Shown: in pieces, positions 1 through 5,944 of the stretch
How positions within the stretch are numbered: the first letter of the stretch is position 1
Layout: the number at the start of each line of letters is the position of its first letter
NCBI GenBank assembly: GCA_002506645.1
Contig: DAXY01000017.1
Coordinates: forward strand, 3,486 to 9,868
Direction of reading: 5' to 3'
Length of the DNA: 6,383 nt
Origin: Vulcanisaeta distributa
GTDB taxonomy: Archaea > Thermoproteota > Thermoprotei > Thermoproteales > Thermocladiaceae
Translations under genes and position numbers: made by a program
Notes under the pieces: generated by a model
Databases searched by the model: none
Told to the model about the DNA's origin: nothing
The model's input: the letters and a program-made list of their open reading frames with translations, nothing else

Positions 1-13
1 TTATGTAGTCTGA

Positions 14-20
14 TTTAAAT
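14..20 (+). promoter_or_regulatory. TATA box of the RIO2 kinase gene
   Basis: TTTAAAT in an AT-rich stretch, centred about 37 bases before the TTG start at 54. With the usual archaeal distance of about 26 bases from box centre to transcription start, the RNA would begin near 43, leaving a leader of about 10 bases. That is just enough to hold the GGTGAT site at 45-50. The box was identified by eye; the transcription start is inferred. Confidence 0.55.
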
Positions 21-44
21 TAGGCTCATTAACCCTACAGCCCT

Positions 45-50
45 GGTGAT
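45..50 (+). promoter_or_regulatory. Ribosome binding site that fixes the TTG start of RIO2
   Basis: GGTGAT is fully complementary to the ATCACC at the 3' end of archaeal 16S rRNA. It ends three bases before the TTG at 54. Because the start codon is non-standard, this site is the main reason for accepting it. The same hexamer precedes the likely starts of uS9 and AdoMet synthetase in this window. Confidence 0.65.
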
Positions 51-53
51 TAA

Positions 54-1052
54 TTGAGTATTAAGAGCGTTGTCCATGCCTATGACCAGTTAGATCCCCT
101 AGACCTGAGGGTACTTAGGGTCATCGAGATTGGGCATAGGAAGTTTGAGTATGTACCGCTTGAGGTCATTACAGACTGGAGTAAGAAGTCTGAGGAGTTG
201 ATTGGTAGGTCATTGAGGAAGTTGAATTCCCTCGGCATGATAATTAGGTATAGGGGCAATTACACGGGGTATAGGCTAACCTTCATGGGTTATGACGCGC
301 TGGCACTACATACGCTCGCCAAGAGGGGCATTATAGAGGGGGTCAGCCCAACACCCATCGGTGTTGGTAAGGAGTCCGACGTATATGCAGGTGATGCGGT
401 TGGTGATGGCAAGGTCGTGCTTAAGTTCCATAGGCTTGGTAGGACGAGCTTTAGGCAGATTAGGAGGTTTAGGGCGTGGATTGGGGATAGGAGACACATT
501 ACCTGGCTTTATGAGTCTAGGCTCTCGGCGCACACGGAGTATAAGGCGTTGGTTCTAGCGTATAATGCCGGGGTTGATGTGCCCAGGCCAATAACCGTTA
601 ATAGGCATGCGGTGGTTATGTCCTACATAGACGGTGTGCAGTTGTCGGAGGTCGGCAATGTCGATGACCCCGAGGATTTATACTGGGGCATCATTGAGGG
701 TGTTAGGAAGCTATTTGCCGATGTGGGTATTGTGCATGGGGATTTGAGTGAATTCAATATAATGATTGACCTGGACAGCGGTAGGCCCTACATCATTGAC
801 TGGCCCCAGTGGATCCCCAGGAATGCGCCTGGCGCATTGGAGTCATTGCGTAGGGACATTACTAACGTGACTAGGTATTTCATGAAGAGGTTTAGGCTTG
901 ATGTTGACGTTGACGAGGTCTACAATTACGTGGTTAGTAATGTGGAGGTTAGGGAGGAGAGCCTTGAGGAGGCCCTTGAGGAGTTGCTTGGTAGTGAAGG
1001 GTTGAATGAGCTCATGGGCTCGGAGAAGGAGGAGGAGTTTGAGGATTCGTAA
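54..1052 (+). CDS. rio2: RIO2-type atypical serine/threonine protein kinase
   Basis: RIO2 is a cytoplasmic kinase/ATPase that binds pre-small-ribosomal subunits and acts in late maturation. Residues 1-90 form the RIO2-specific winged-helix domain, ending in a wing rich in Tyr and Arg (RYRGNYTGYRLTFMGYDAL, 65-83). The RIO kinase fold follows. Its ATP loop is IGVGKESDVY (102-111), the nucleotide-binding Lys is K124 in VLKFHRLG, the flexible loop is around 145-163, the hinge is around MSYIDG (189-194), the catalytic loop is HGDLSEFN with D230 and N235, and the metal-binding IDWPQ has D249. All key residues are present, so an active enzyme is expected. The 332 residues exceed short archaeal RIO2 proteins (about 280-300); the excess is a Glu-rich tail from about 297. 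The start is TTG, supported by GGTGAT three bases upstream. The next gene on this strand, DUF460, begins 52 bases downstream with its own TATA box. Confidence 0.95.
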   Translation: MSIKSVVHAYDQLDPLDLRVLRVIEIGHRKFEYVPLEVITDWSKKSEELIGRSLRKLNSLGMIIRYRGNYTGYRLTFMGYDALALHTLAKRGIIEGVSPTPIGVGKESDVYAGDAVGDGKVVLKFHRLGRTSFRQIRRFRAWIGDRRHITWLYESRLSAHTEYKALVLAYNAGVDVPRPITVNRHAVVMSYIDGVQLSEVGNVDDPEDLYWGIIEGVRKLFADVGIVHGDLSEFNIMIDLDSGRPYIIDWPQWIPRNAPGALESLRRDITNVTRYFMKRFRLDVDVDEVYNYVVSNVEVREESLEEALEELLGSEGLNELMGSEKEEEFEDS

Positions 1053-1064
1053 ATGAGTGTGAAT

Positions 1065-1080
1065 AAAAATTTAATATAAA
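1065..1080 (+). promoter_or_regulatory. TATA box region of the DUF460 gene
   Basis: This run of A and T lies in the 52-base gap between the RIO2 stop and the DUF460 start. The best box is TTTAATATAAA at 1070-1080, preceded by an A-rich stretch that could be the TFB-recognition element. Centred near 1075, it predicts transcription starting about 1101, roughly four bases before the ATG. The mRNA would be nearly leaderless, which agrees with the lack of a GGTGAT site here. Confidence 0.6.
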
Positions 1081-1104
1081 GTTGTTTAGGGAAGCGCCTA
1101 AGTA

Positions 1105-3063
1105 ATGCTTATTGAGGAGCTGGGCTCGGGGCCCGTGATTGGGATTGACATAAATGGTAGGAGATTCTCATACGCAATACTTAGTAATGGCGAGGTGATA
1201 GAGAAGGGAGTCATTGATCCCCAGGACCTGGTGAGGATCGTTAAGAGGGTTAGGCCCAAGGCCATAGCCATAGACAATATTGGCGAGTTGATGGAGTTGA
1301 GCCCAGCAATCATTAAGAAGCTTGCTAGGCTCCCATTTAATGTCTATTTAATACAGGTGACGAAGGTTAAACCAGACACTGACGAAACGATGGAGTCCCT
1401 CGTTAATAAATACTTTGGGTTGAACGTGTCAAAGCTCGACCCGGACACGACCGCGGAGTACCTCGCGAGACTATGTGCGATGGGTGTTGGGTCCATGGTT
1501 AAGGTCTATGAGCCTGAGACGAAAATAGTTGTGAAGGCTGCCATATCCACGACACCAGGCGGCATGAGTAGGAACAGGTTTGAGAGGAACATTGCCCATA
1601 GGATTAAGTACATAGCGAAGGAGATTAAGGAGAAGCTGGAAAGTAGTGGGCTTGATTATGACATGTTCATAATGCCCGAGAGTGAGGGCTTGAGATCCGT
1701 GGTCTTCATAGTGTATGCCGACAAGGGCATTGTCAGGTCCGTGATAAAGCCGCGCAGGGGCTTGGACGTTAAGGTGATAATCGAGTCAGTACCGACTGAC
1801 TCGATAAAGTTCGTCGGATTAACGGAGCAGGAAATTGCCGAGGGTATGGTCGCGGCTAAGGATAGGAAGTTGATAGTCGGTATCGACCCAGGGATAGTCA
1901 CCGGCGTCGCAATCCTCGACCTAAATGGCGATGTATTAACGCTACAGAGCGGTAAGAACCTGAGTAGGAGGCACGTCCTCAAGATTGTGTATCAATATGG
2001 GACCCCAGTCCTAATCGCCGTAGATACTGCCAAGCCCTCGGACTACGCTAGGAAGTTGGCCGCAATGGTTGGTGCGGTGCTTTATTATCCAGAGAGGGAT
2101 TTGAGTATTGCTGAGAAGAGCGAGATAGCCATTAGGGTGTCCAGGGAGCAGGGGGTTACGGTCAAGGATCCCCACATGAGGGATGCCTTGGCAGCAGCCT
2201 ATAAGGCATTCATTCAATTGAAGCCGAAGTTGGATAAGGTCGAGGAAGAGGTTAGGAAGGCCTATGCGAAGGCCGTTGATGATGCGAAGGCGCTCGTCAT
2301 TAAGGGTCTATCAATAAAGCAGGCAGTTGATGAGGTTGGTAGGAGGGTTGAGGTCCAACCGCAGCAGGAGGTTAGGTTGGTCAGTACAGAGAGGCGTGAT
2401 TGTGGGTGTGATAAGCTGCGTGAGGAGTATGAGGGCGTGATTAATACGTTGAATGCGGAGATTGACCGGTTGAATAAACTGTATAGTGAGGCGAGGAGGA
2501 AGCTTGAGGAGTTGATTAATAACTACGATACCGAGGCCAGAAGGGATCAACTCGTTAGGTCACTATACGCTAGGATTAGCATTCTCGAGAGCGACATTGA
2601 GAGGTATAGGCTTAGGATTAAGGAGCTTGAGAGCGGCATGAGAAGCCTAATTAATGGTCTACTCGAGTATTTAAGGGGCAATAAATACGTACTAATAAGG
2701 TATTCCGAGGGGCTTGACCTCAATTCAGCGGCCCAAATACGTAATTCAATCCTAATCATGAGCATTGGTGAATTAATGAATGTGGGTATTGACAAATTAA
2801 TTAGCCTCGGCATAAACTCCGTGGTGCTAATCGATGCTTACGAAAAGGGCGTACTAAGGCCTATATGGAAGAGGGGCTTGAGGGCCATACCCATCGGCAT
2901 GGTCTACCACGGCCCATTGAATGACGTGGTCTTTGTTGATGCGTCCGTGATAAATAACGCCATTGAATCCCTGGGTAGGGAATTCCTCAGTTCACTTGAT
3001 GAGGATCAATTGAGGAAAATAATTAACGAATATAGGCGTTTAAGGAGTGGTTTGTTAGAATAA
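1105..3063 (+). CDS. DUF460/COG2433 family protein, RuvC/RNase H-like fold
   Basis: This looks like the archaeal DUF460 family (COG2433), described as a possible nuclease of the RNase H fold related to RuvC/YqgF; I know of no established function. The core (about 255-370) has the expected acidic motifs: GIDPG (D261), LIAVDTAKP (D307) and DPHMRDALAAA (D355, D360). Residues 11-130 appear to be a second, degenerate copy, with GIDINGRR (D15), AIAIDNIG (D57) and DPDTTAEYLARL (112-123). Residues 131-250 form an unassigned mixed alpha/beta segment. After the core come a helical region, a Cys-x-Cys (C433, C435), a charged coiled coil at about 437-516, and a globular domain at about 527-652. It has no signal peptide or membrane segment, so it is likely cytoplasmic and acts on nucleic acid. 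The ATG start is supported by a TATA box about 30 bases upstream. Its 3' end overlaps the convergent AdoMet synthetase gene by 9 bases. Family assignment is good; nuclease activity is inference. Confidence 0.85.
   Translation: MLIEELGSGPVIGIDINGRRFSYAILSNGEVIEKGVIDPQDLVRIVKRVRPKAIAIDNIGELMELSPAIIKKLARLPFNVYLIQVTKVKPDTDETMESLVNKYFGLNVSKLDPDTTAEYLARLCAMGVGSMVKVYEPETKIVVKAAISTTPGGMSRNRFERNIAHRIKYIAKEIKEKLESSGLDYDMFIMPESEGLRSVVFIVYADKGIVRSVIKPRRGLDVKVIIESVPTDSIKFVGLTEQEIAEGMVAAKDRKLIVGIDPGIVTGVAILDLNGDVLTLQSGKNLSRRHVLKIVYQYGTPVLIAVDTAKPSDYARKLAAMVGAVLYYPERDLSIAEKSEIAIRVSREQGVTVKDPHMRDALAAAYKAFIQLKPKLDKVEEEVRKAYAKAVDDAKALVIKGLSIKQAVDEVGRRVEVQPQQEVRLVSTERRDCGCDKLREEYEGVINTLNAEIDRLNKLYSEARRKLEELINNYDTEARRDQLVRSLYARISILESDIERYRLRIKELESGMRSLINGLLEYLRGNKYVLIRYSEGLDLNSAAQIRNSILIMSIGELMNVGIDKLISLGINSVVLIDAYEKGVLRPIWKRGLRAIPIGMVYHGPLNDVVFVDASVINNAIESLGREFLSSLDEDQLRKIINEYRRLRSGLLE
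1780..1805. repeat. Perfect 11-bp inverted repeat with a 4-base loop
   Basis: Left arm ATCGAGTCAGT (1780-1790), loop ACCG (1791-1794) and right arm ACTGACTCGAT (1795-1805) pair without a mismatch. The hairpin is inside the DUF460 coding sequence, at codons 226-234, in the linker between the unassigned middle segment and the RNase H-like core. It could form a stable stem in the mRNA or a cruciform in DNA. No function is evident. Confidence 0.8.
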
Positions 3064-4284
3064 CGACACCTTACTCTTGACGACTAACTCGGTTAATGAT
3101 GTTATGTTGTCAAGTTCCTCACTCACTATGCCATTAATCTCATTCCTAATCTCGCCACTCAACGTAACGTTGGGCTCGGGGAGAATCTCCACATTAGCGA
3201 TTAGTGGCTCATTTATTGGCTTGCCAATCTGGCTCAGTAGGTATACGTAGACCTCCCTCAATCCCTTAACCTCGCCATAAATCCTCTCGGCAATCCTATT
3301 GGCGAGCACGTTGTATAGCTTACCAATGTGGCTAACGGGGTTCTTACCCGCGGTAGCCTCCATAGTCATCGGTCTCATGGGTGTTATTAAGCCATTAGCC
3401 CTATTGCCACGCCCTGTGGCTCCATCATCTCCGTGCTCCGCCGATGTGCCGGTGACTGTTAGGTAGAAGATGCCGTGCTCGGGATTGTCGGCGGCGTTCA
3501 CTGTAACATCTACGGTTAAATTCGGCACGACCTTAGTGGCCAGGTCAAGCACCTTATCCTTGATCTCCTCCTTAACGTTTAGGTAGTGGTCCTTGTCCTT
3601 AACGAGTGATGATATTATTGCCGCAGCAATCGTTAACTTAACATCCTTGCCAATCCTCAACCCCATGACCTTAACATCCTCACCAACCTCAGGAAGTTTC
3701 GCCTTAAACTCCCTGGAGTTGAGCAGTCTCTCGGTCTCTAGCACGAGCCTCTCGGTATCGGTTAACGGCGCAAACCCAACCCCGATGGAGGTATCGTTGG
3801 CCAGGGGGATCTTCGCAGCCTTAACGCCGAGTTCATAAATGCCGACGAGGTCCGTCGATCCCGCACCAACCCTATAATCAATTATCACATGCTTATCTGG
3901 GTCGAGGAACCTAAAGTTATTCCTAATCCAATCCTTAATTGCTGTTATTATTATTGTGCCGACAGGCACCTTCTCAACGCCCGTGGTAGTCCTGACCTCC
4001 GTAGTCATCCTACCCGCCACCAGTATGTATATGGGTTGTATCACGTCACCGCCGCCAAACCGCGGATTGGCCTGCCCGCCAACCACGAGGACCTTATCCA
4101 CATTATGGTGTAGTATCACGCCGTACCTCTCAAGGTAGTAATTGGACAAGGCCCTACTAACCGCCTCAGCGGAGGCGTCGGCTATATAGTCCGGGTGGCC
4201 GAGGCCCTTCCTCTCGACTAACTCGACATTTAGTTCAGAAATGGGCTTCCTATCTATCGTGTTTATCGTTATTGTCCTCGCCAT
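3055..4284 (-). CDS. mat: S-adenosylmethionine synthetase, archaeal type
   Basis: Makes S-adenosylmethionine from methionine and ATP, releasing phosphate and pyrophosphate, in the cytoplasm. It is the archaeal family (PF01941-like), distant in sequence from bacterial MetK. In a 409-residue reading, visible signatures are [13 protein letters not shown] (24-36), the Gly-rich [10 protein letters not shown] (77-86), GVGFAP (168-173), [18 protein letters not shown] (278-295) and ATAGKNP (310-316). Length fits the family (about 400). Three in-frame starts lie close together: GTG 4293, ATG 4290 and ATG 4284. I chose 4284 because GGTGAT (4294-4289) sits four bases before it and MARTI... resembles the short N-terminus of crenarchaeal homologues. 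ATG 4290 overlaps the Sm gene stop as TGATG and remains possible. The gene follows the Sm gene with no usable gap, so co-transcription and translational coupling are likely. Its 3' end overlaps DUF460. Confidence 0.96.
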   Translation of the reverse strand: MARTITINTIDRKPISELNVELVERKGLGHPDYIADASAEAVSRALSNYYLERYGVILHHNVDKVLVVGGQANPRFGGGDVIQPIYILVAGRMTTEVRTTTGVEKVPVGTIIITAIKDWIRNNFRFLDPDKHVIIDYRVGAGSTDLVGIYELGVKAAKIPLANDTSIGVGFAPLTDTERLVLETERLLNSREFKAKLPEVGEDVKVMGLRIGKDVKLTIAAAIISSLVKDKDHYLNVKEEIKDKVLDLATKVVPNLTVDVTVNAADNPEHGIFYLTVTGTSAEHGDDGATGRGNRANGLITPMRPMTMEATAGKNPVSHIGKLYNVLANRIAERIYGEVKGLREVYVYLLSQIGKPINEPLIANVEILPEPNVTLSGEIRNEINGIVSEELDNITSLTELVVKSKVSLF

Positions 4285-4288
4285 GCCC

Positions 4289-4294
4289 ATCACC
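4289..4294 (-). promoter_or_regulatory. Ribosome binding site for AdoMet synthetase
   Basis: GGTGAT on the - strand spans the end of the Sm gene, including its TGA stop, and is followed by GGGC and then ATG at 4284. The spacing of four bases matches that of GGTGGT before uL13 in this window. It favours the 4284 start over GTG 4293 and ATG 4290, which would overlap the site. Confidence 0.55.
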
Positions 4295-4535
4295 CCACCG
4301 TCTCCTCAGACGTTATATACAGTATTTGCGTGCCCCTAATTACTAACCTACCGTATTTAACGACCACGTTCTCACCCCTCTGATCAAGTTCCTCACCATC
4401 ATCAATTATTAAGTTCATGCAGTCATCGTAATTCACGAGAACACCTCTCAAGACCTTATTATTCTTAAGCCTTATTGTTACGTGCCTACCAACCAACTTC
4501 TGCAGCATCTTCATTGGTTGCTGGGGCCTCTCCAT
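4290..4535 (-). CDS. Sm-like archaeal protein (SmAP/LSm)
   Basis: A single-domain Sm protein of 81 residues. Family members form heptameric rings that bind U-rich RNA and act in RNA metabolism. The Sm1 motif covers about 14-46, including LVGRHVTIRLKNNKVLRGVL and YDDCMN (36-41). The Sm2 motif covers about 57-73, with YGRLVIRG and R67/G68 in the RNA pocket. The residue that stacks on uracil, His in AF-Sm1-type proteins, is Cys39 here. The frame stays open to an ATG at 4580 (96 codons), but a TATA box at 4561-4568 lies inside that extension. The expected transcription start, near 4539, is just before ATG 4535, so I take 4535 and a nearly leaderless mRNA. Archaeal Sm proteins are usually 70-85 residues, which agrees. 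The stop overlaps the start region of the AdoMet synthetase gene, indicating one transcript. Confidence 0.92.
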   Translation of the reverse strand: MERPQQPMKMLQKLVGRHVTIRLKNNKVLRGVLVNYDDCMNLIIDDGEELDQRGENVVVKYGRLVIRGTQILYITSEETVG

Positions 4536-4558
4536 TAAGTGTCGTGTTCGTGAGAGCC

Positions 4559-4568
4559 TATATTTAAA
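4559..4568 (-). promoter_or_regulatory. TATA box of the Sm-AdoMet synthetase operon
   Basis: TTTAAATATA on the - strand, preceded by the purine-rich TTAAGA, centred about 30 bases upstream of ATG 4535. It predicts a nearly leaderless Sm mRNA that continues into the AdoMet synthetase gene. A weaker AT-rich candidate, ATTTATATT at 4617-4625, lies further upstream in the same gap. Confidence 0.6.
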
Positions 4569-4643
4569 TCTTAACACCATTTAAGAGTACTAAAAGTAAC
4601 ATTGGAATGAGTATGTAATATAAATATTCATCATTATTATGCC

Positions 4644-4850
4644 TTACTCACTCTCAATTCTGGAGTACTCGAGAACTCTATCGATGAGCTCAATATGGGC
4701 CAGCAAGGTCCTCCTGCAGCAATAACGCGTGACGCCTAGGTCATCAAGGACCTTCTCAGGATCCTCGCCATTAAGGACTCTCTGTTTGAATGGTTCCCAT
4801 AGGTGGCCGAGGGGTCTCCCGCAGGTCCAGCACCTAATGGGTACAATCAT
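4644..4850 (-). CDS. rpoN: DNA-directed RNA polymerase subunit N (Rpb10-like)
   Basis: Small zinc-binding subunit of archaeal RNA polymerase, equivalent to eukaryotic Rpb10, which helps assemble the D/L platform with the large subunits. The 68 residues match the family. [11 protein letters not shown] gives the first Cys pair (C7, C10) and [19 protein letters not shown] (39-57) gives the second (C44, C45); both are complete. This is not the bacterial sigma-54 that shares the symbol. The frame is open 16 codons further, to a GTG at 4898 inside the uS9 stop region, but every known RpoN begins at or near M-I-x-P-x-R-C. A TATA-like box at 4872-4878 lies inside that extension, about 25 bases before ATG 4850, as expected for a leaderless mRNA. 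It follows uS9 after 44 bases, the usual archaeal order, so it may also be read from the ribosomal operon. Confidence 0.96.
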   Translation of the reverse strand: MIVPIRCWTCGRPLGHLWEPFKQRVLNGEDPEKVLDDLGVTRYCCRRTLLAHIELIDRVLEYSRIESE

Positions 4851-4871
4851 TGGCGCGCAATAATTTAGCCC

Positions 4872-4878
4872 TTTTAAA
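4872..4878 (-). promoter_or_regulatory. TATA box of rpoN
   Basis: TTTAAAA on the - strand in the 44-base gap between the uS9 stop and the rpoN start. Its centre is about 25 bases before ATG 4850, so transcription would begin at or within a base or two of the start codon. No GGTGAT site lies close to this ATG. The box suggests that rpoN can be expressed apart from the ribosomal-protein operon. Confidence 0.5.
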
Positions 4879-4894
4879 TTGATTTTGTGCCAAA

Positions 4895-5371
4895 TCACCT
4901 ATACGCCTTCTGTCTTTTACTCCTTGCATGCTTCAGGCCAGGCTTCTTAGGCTCCGTCCTCCTTGGGTCGCCCTTAATCATTGATGGGTCATACATCATA
5001 TATAACTCGAGCAACTTGGCGTTCTGGAAGTACTCAACTAAGCCCCTGGCTATTGCCATCCTAACCGCGGTTGCCTGGCCCATGAAGCCGCCTCCCCTAA
5101 CCGTAACTTCAATATCCACCTTACTAATCAACTCCCGACCAGCAAGTAGTAGCGGCTCCATCATCCTCATCCTGGCCATCTCGATGGGCCAGATCTCGAT
5201 TGGGACGCCGTTAACCCTTACCCTACCAATCCCTGGCCTAATAACCGCCTTAGCAATGGCGGTCTTCTTCTTACCAACGGCAATTACCACCCTGGCCCCA
5301 GCTACTTCCTGAGCAACGACGTTTGGTATTGACCTAGGCAATGCCGTTGACCCACTGCCCTGCTCGCTCAT
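4895..5371 (-). CDS. rps9: 30S ribosomal protein uS9
   Basis: Small-subunit protein of the head, whose C-terminal tail reaches the P-site tRNA. Family signatures are [15 protein letters not shown] (33-47) with VRVNG (51-55), [19 protein letters not shown] (92-110), [11 protein letters not shown] (135-145), and a basic tail ending KRQKAYR with a terminal Arg. At 158 residues it is longer than many archaeal uS9 proteins (about 130-150). The extra part is about 25 residues at the N-terminus, low in complexity at first (Ser, Gly, Gln). The ATG overlaps the uL13 stop as ATGA, and GGTGAT (5379-5374) lies two bases before it, within a run of GGTG repeats. Translation is therefore probably coupled to uL13. 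rpoN follows after 44 bases. Confidence 0.97.
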   Translation of the reverse strand: MSEQGSGSTALPRSIPNVVAQEVAGARVVIAVGKKKTAIAKAVIRPGIGRVRVNGVPIEIWPIEMARMRMMEPLLLAGRELISKVDIEVTVRGGGFMGQATAVRMAIARGLVEYFQNAKLLELYMMYDPSMIKGDPRRTEPKKPGLKHARSKRQKAYR

Positions 5372-5934
5372 TCATCACCACCCTCACCCTCAACCTTTTT
5401 AACTTTAGCCACTCTAGCCTCCCACGCCTCCTTAGCCCTCCTCCAGGCCTCATACTGCCTGGGCTCTATGTGGCTCCAGAGCTCCTCAAGCGTCACGTAC
5501 TTGGCGCCGGGCCTGACCCTAAGCAGTGCGCCCTTAATGACGACTTTATCGGCACTTAGGTATTGCGGTGGGACGCCCATGAAAACCCTAACCCTCCTAA
5601 GGGCCTGCCTACCCCTAAACTCCTTCCTAGGCAGCATGCCCCTAATGACCCTCCTCAGTATCCTATCCGGCTTCCTCGGTATCTTAGGGCCCGCCTTCTC
5701 GGGATTGTAATGCGTCAACCACTCACTAATCCTCGTCTTATACCAATTGAGCACCATGTTGAAATCGCCAGTCATTACGGCCTTCTCGGCATTGACTATC
5801 ACGACCCTCCTACCCTCGAGGGCCCACCTAGCCACTATCGAGGCTAGCCTACCCACCACGTGGTTTGTTGCATCAACAACAACCTCATCCAGCTCAGGCG
5901 GGTTCCTCTCAGTAACAATTACCTTACCGCCCAT
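5368..5934 (-). CDS. rpl13: 50S ribosomal protein uL13
   Basis: Large-subunit protein uL13. Visible signatures are DATNHVVGRLAS (21-32), VNAEKAVMTG (47-56), YNPEKAGPKIPRKPDRI (76-92) and MLPRKEFRGRQALRRVRVFMG (100-120). Three in-frame starts occur: GTG 5943, GTG 5940 and ATG 5934. I chose ATG 5934 because GGTGGT (5944-5939) lies four bases upstream, the spacing also seen for AdoMet synthetase; this gives 188 residues. That is longer than typical archaeal uL13 (about 140-155). The surplus is a C-terminal extension from about 150, rich in Trp, Ala, Glu and Lys, probably helical, ending in an acidic Gly-rich tail. The gene starts 9 bases after the eL18 stop, and its own stop overlaps the uS9 start as ATGA, so it is the middle gene of a three-gene operon. 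Confidence 0.97.
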   Translation of the reverse strand: MGGKVIVTERNPPELDEVVVDATNHVVGRLASIVARWALEGRRVVIVNAEKAVMTGDFNMVLNWYKTRISEWLTHYNPEKAGPKIPRKPDRILRRVIRGMLPRKEFRGRQALRRVRVFMGVPPQYLSADKVVIKGALLRVRPGAKYVTLEELWSHIEPRQYEAWRRAKEAWEARVAKVKKVEGEGGDE

Positions 5935-5938
5935 GGCC

Positions 5939-5944
5939 ACCACC
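5939..5944 (-). promoter_or_regulatory. Ribosome binding site for uL13
   Basis: GGTGGT on the - strand, a one-base variant of GGTGAT, begins at the last base of the eL18 TAG stop. GGCC then separates it from ATG 5934. Using either upstream GTG (5943 or 5940) as the start would place that codon inside the site, so it supports the ATG. Confidence 0.5.

Noticed and set aside
1085..1102. Short inverted repeat TTAGG/CCTAA with a 6-base loop just before the DUF460 start
   Set aside because: The stem is only 5 bp and would lie mostly upstream of the predicted transcription start. It could be an operator, but chance explains it equally well.
1656..1982. A 108-codon open frame on the - strand inside the DUF460 gene
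   Set aside because: It is antisense to clearly conserved RNase H-like motifs and has no recognisable domain, promoter or ribosome site.
4851..4898. N-terminal extension of RpoN by 16 codons, to a GTG at 4898
   Set aside because: The extension contains the TATA box and overlaps the uS9 stop. The family begins at M-I-x-P-x-R-C, matching ATG 4850.
4887..5312. A 141-codon open frame on the + strand opposite uS9
   Set aside because: It is the antisense shadow of a well-recognised ribosomal protein gene, has a low-complexity hydrophobic translation and no promoter or ribosome site.
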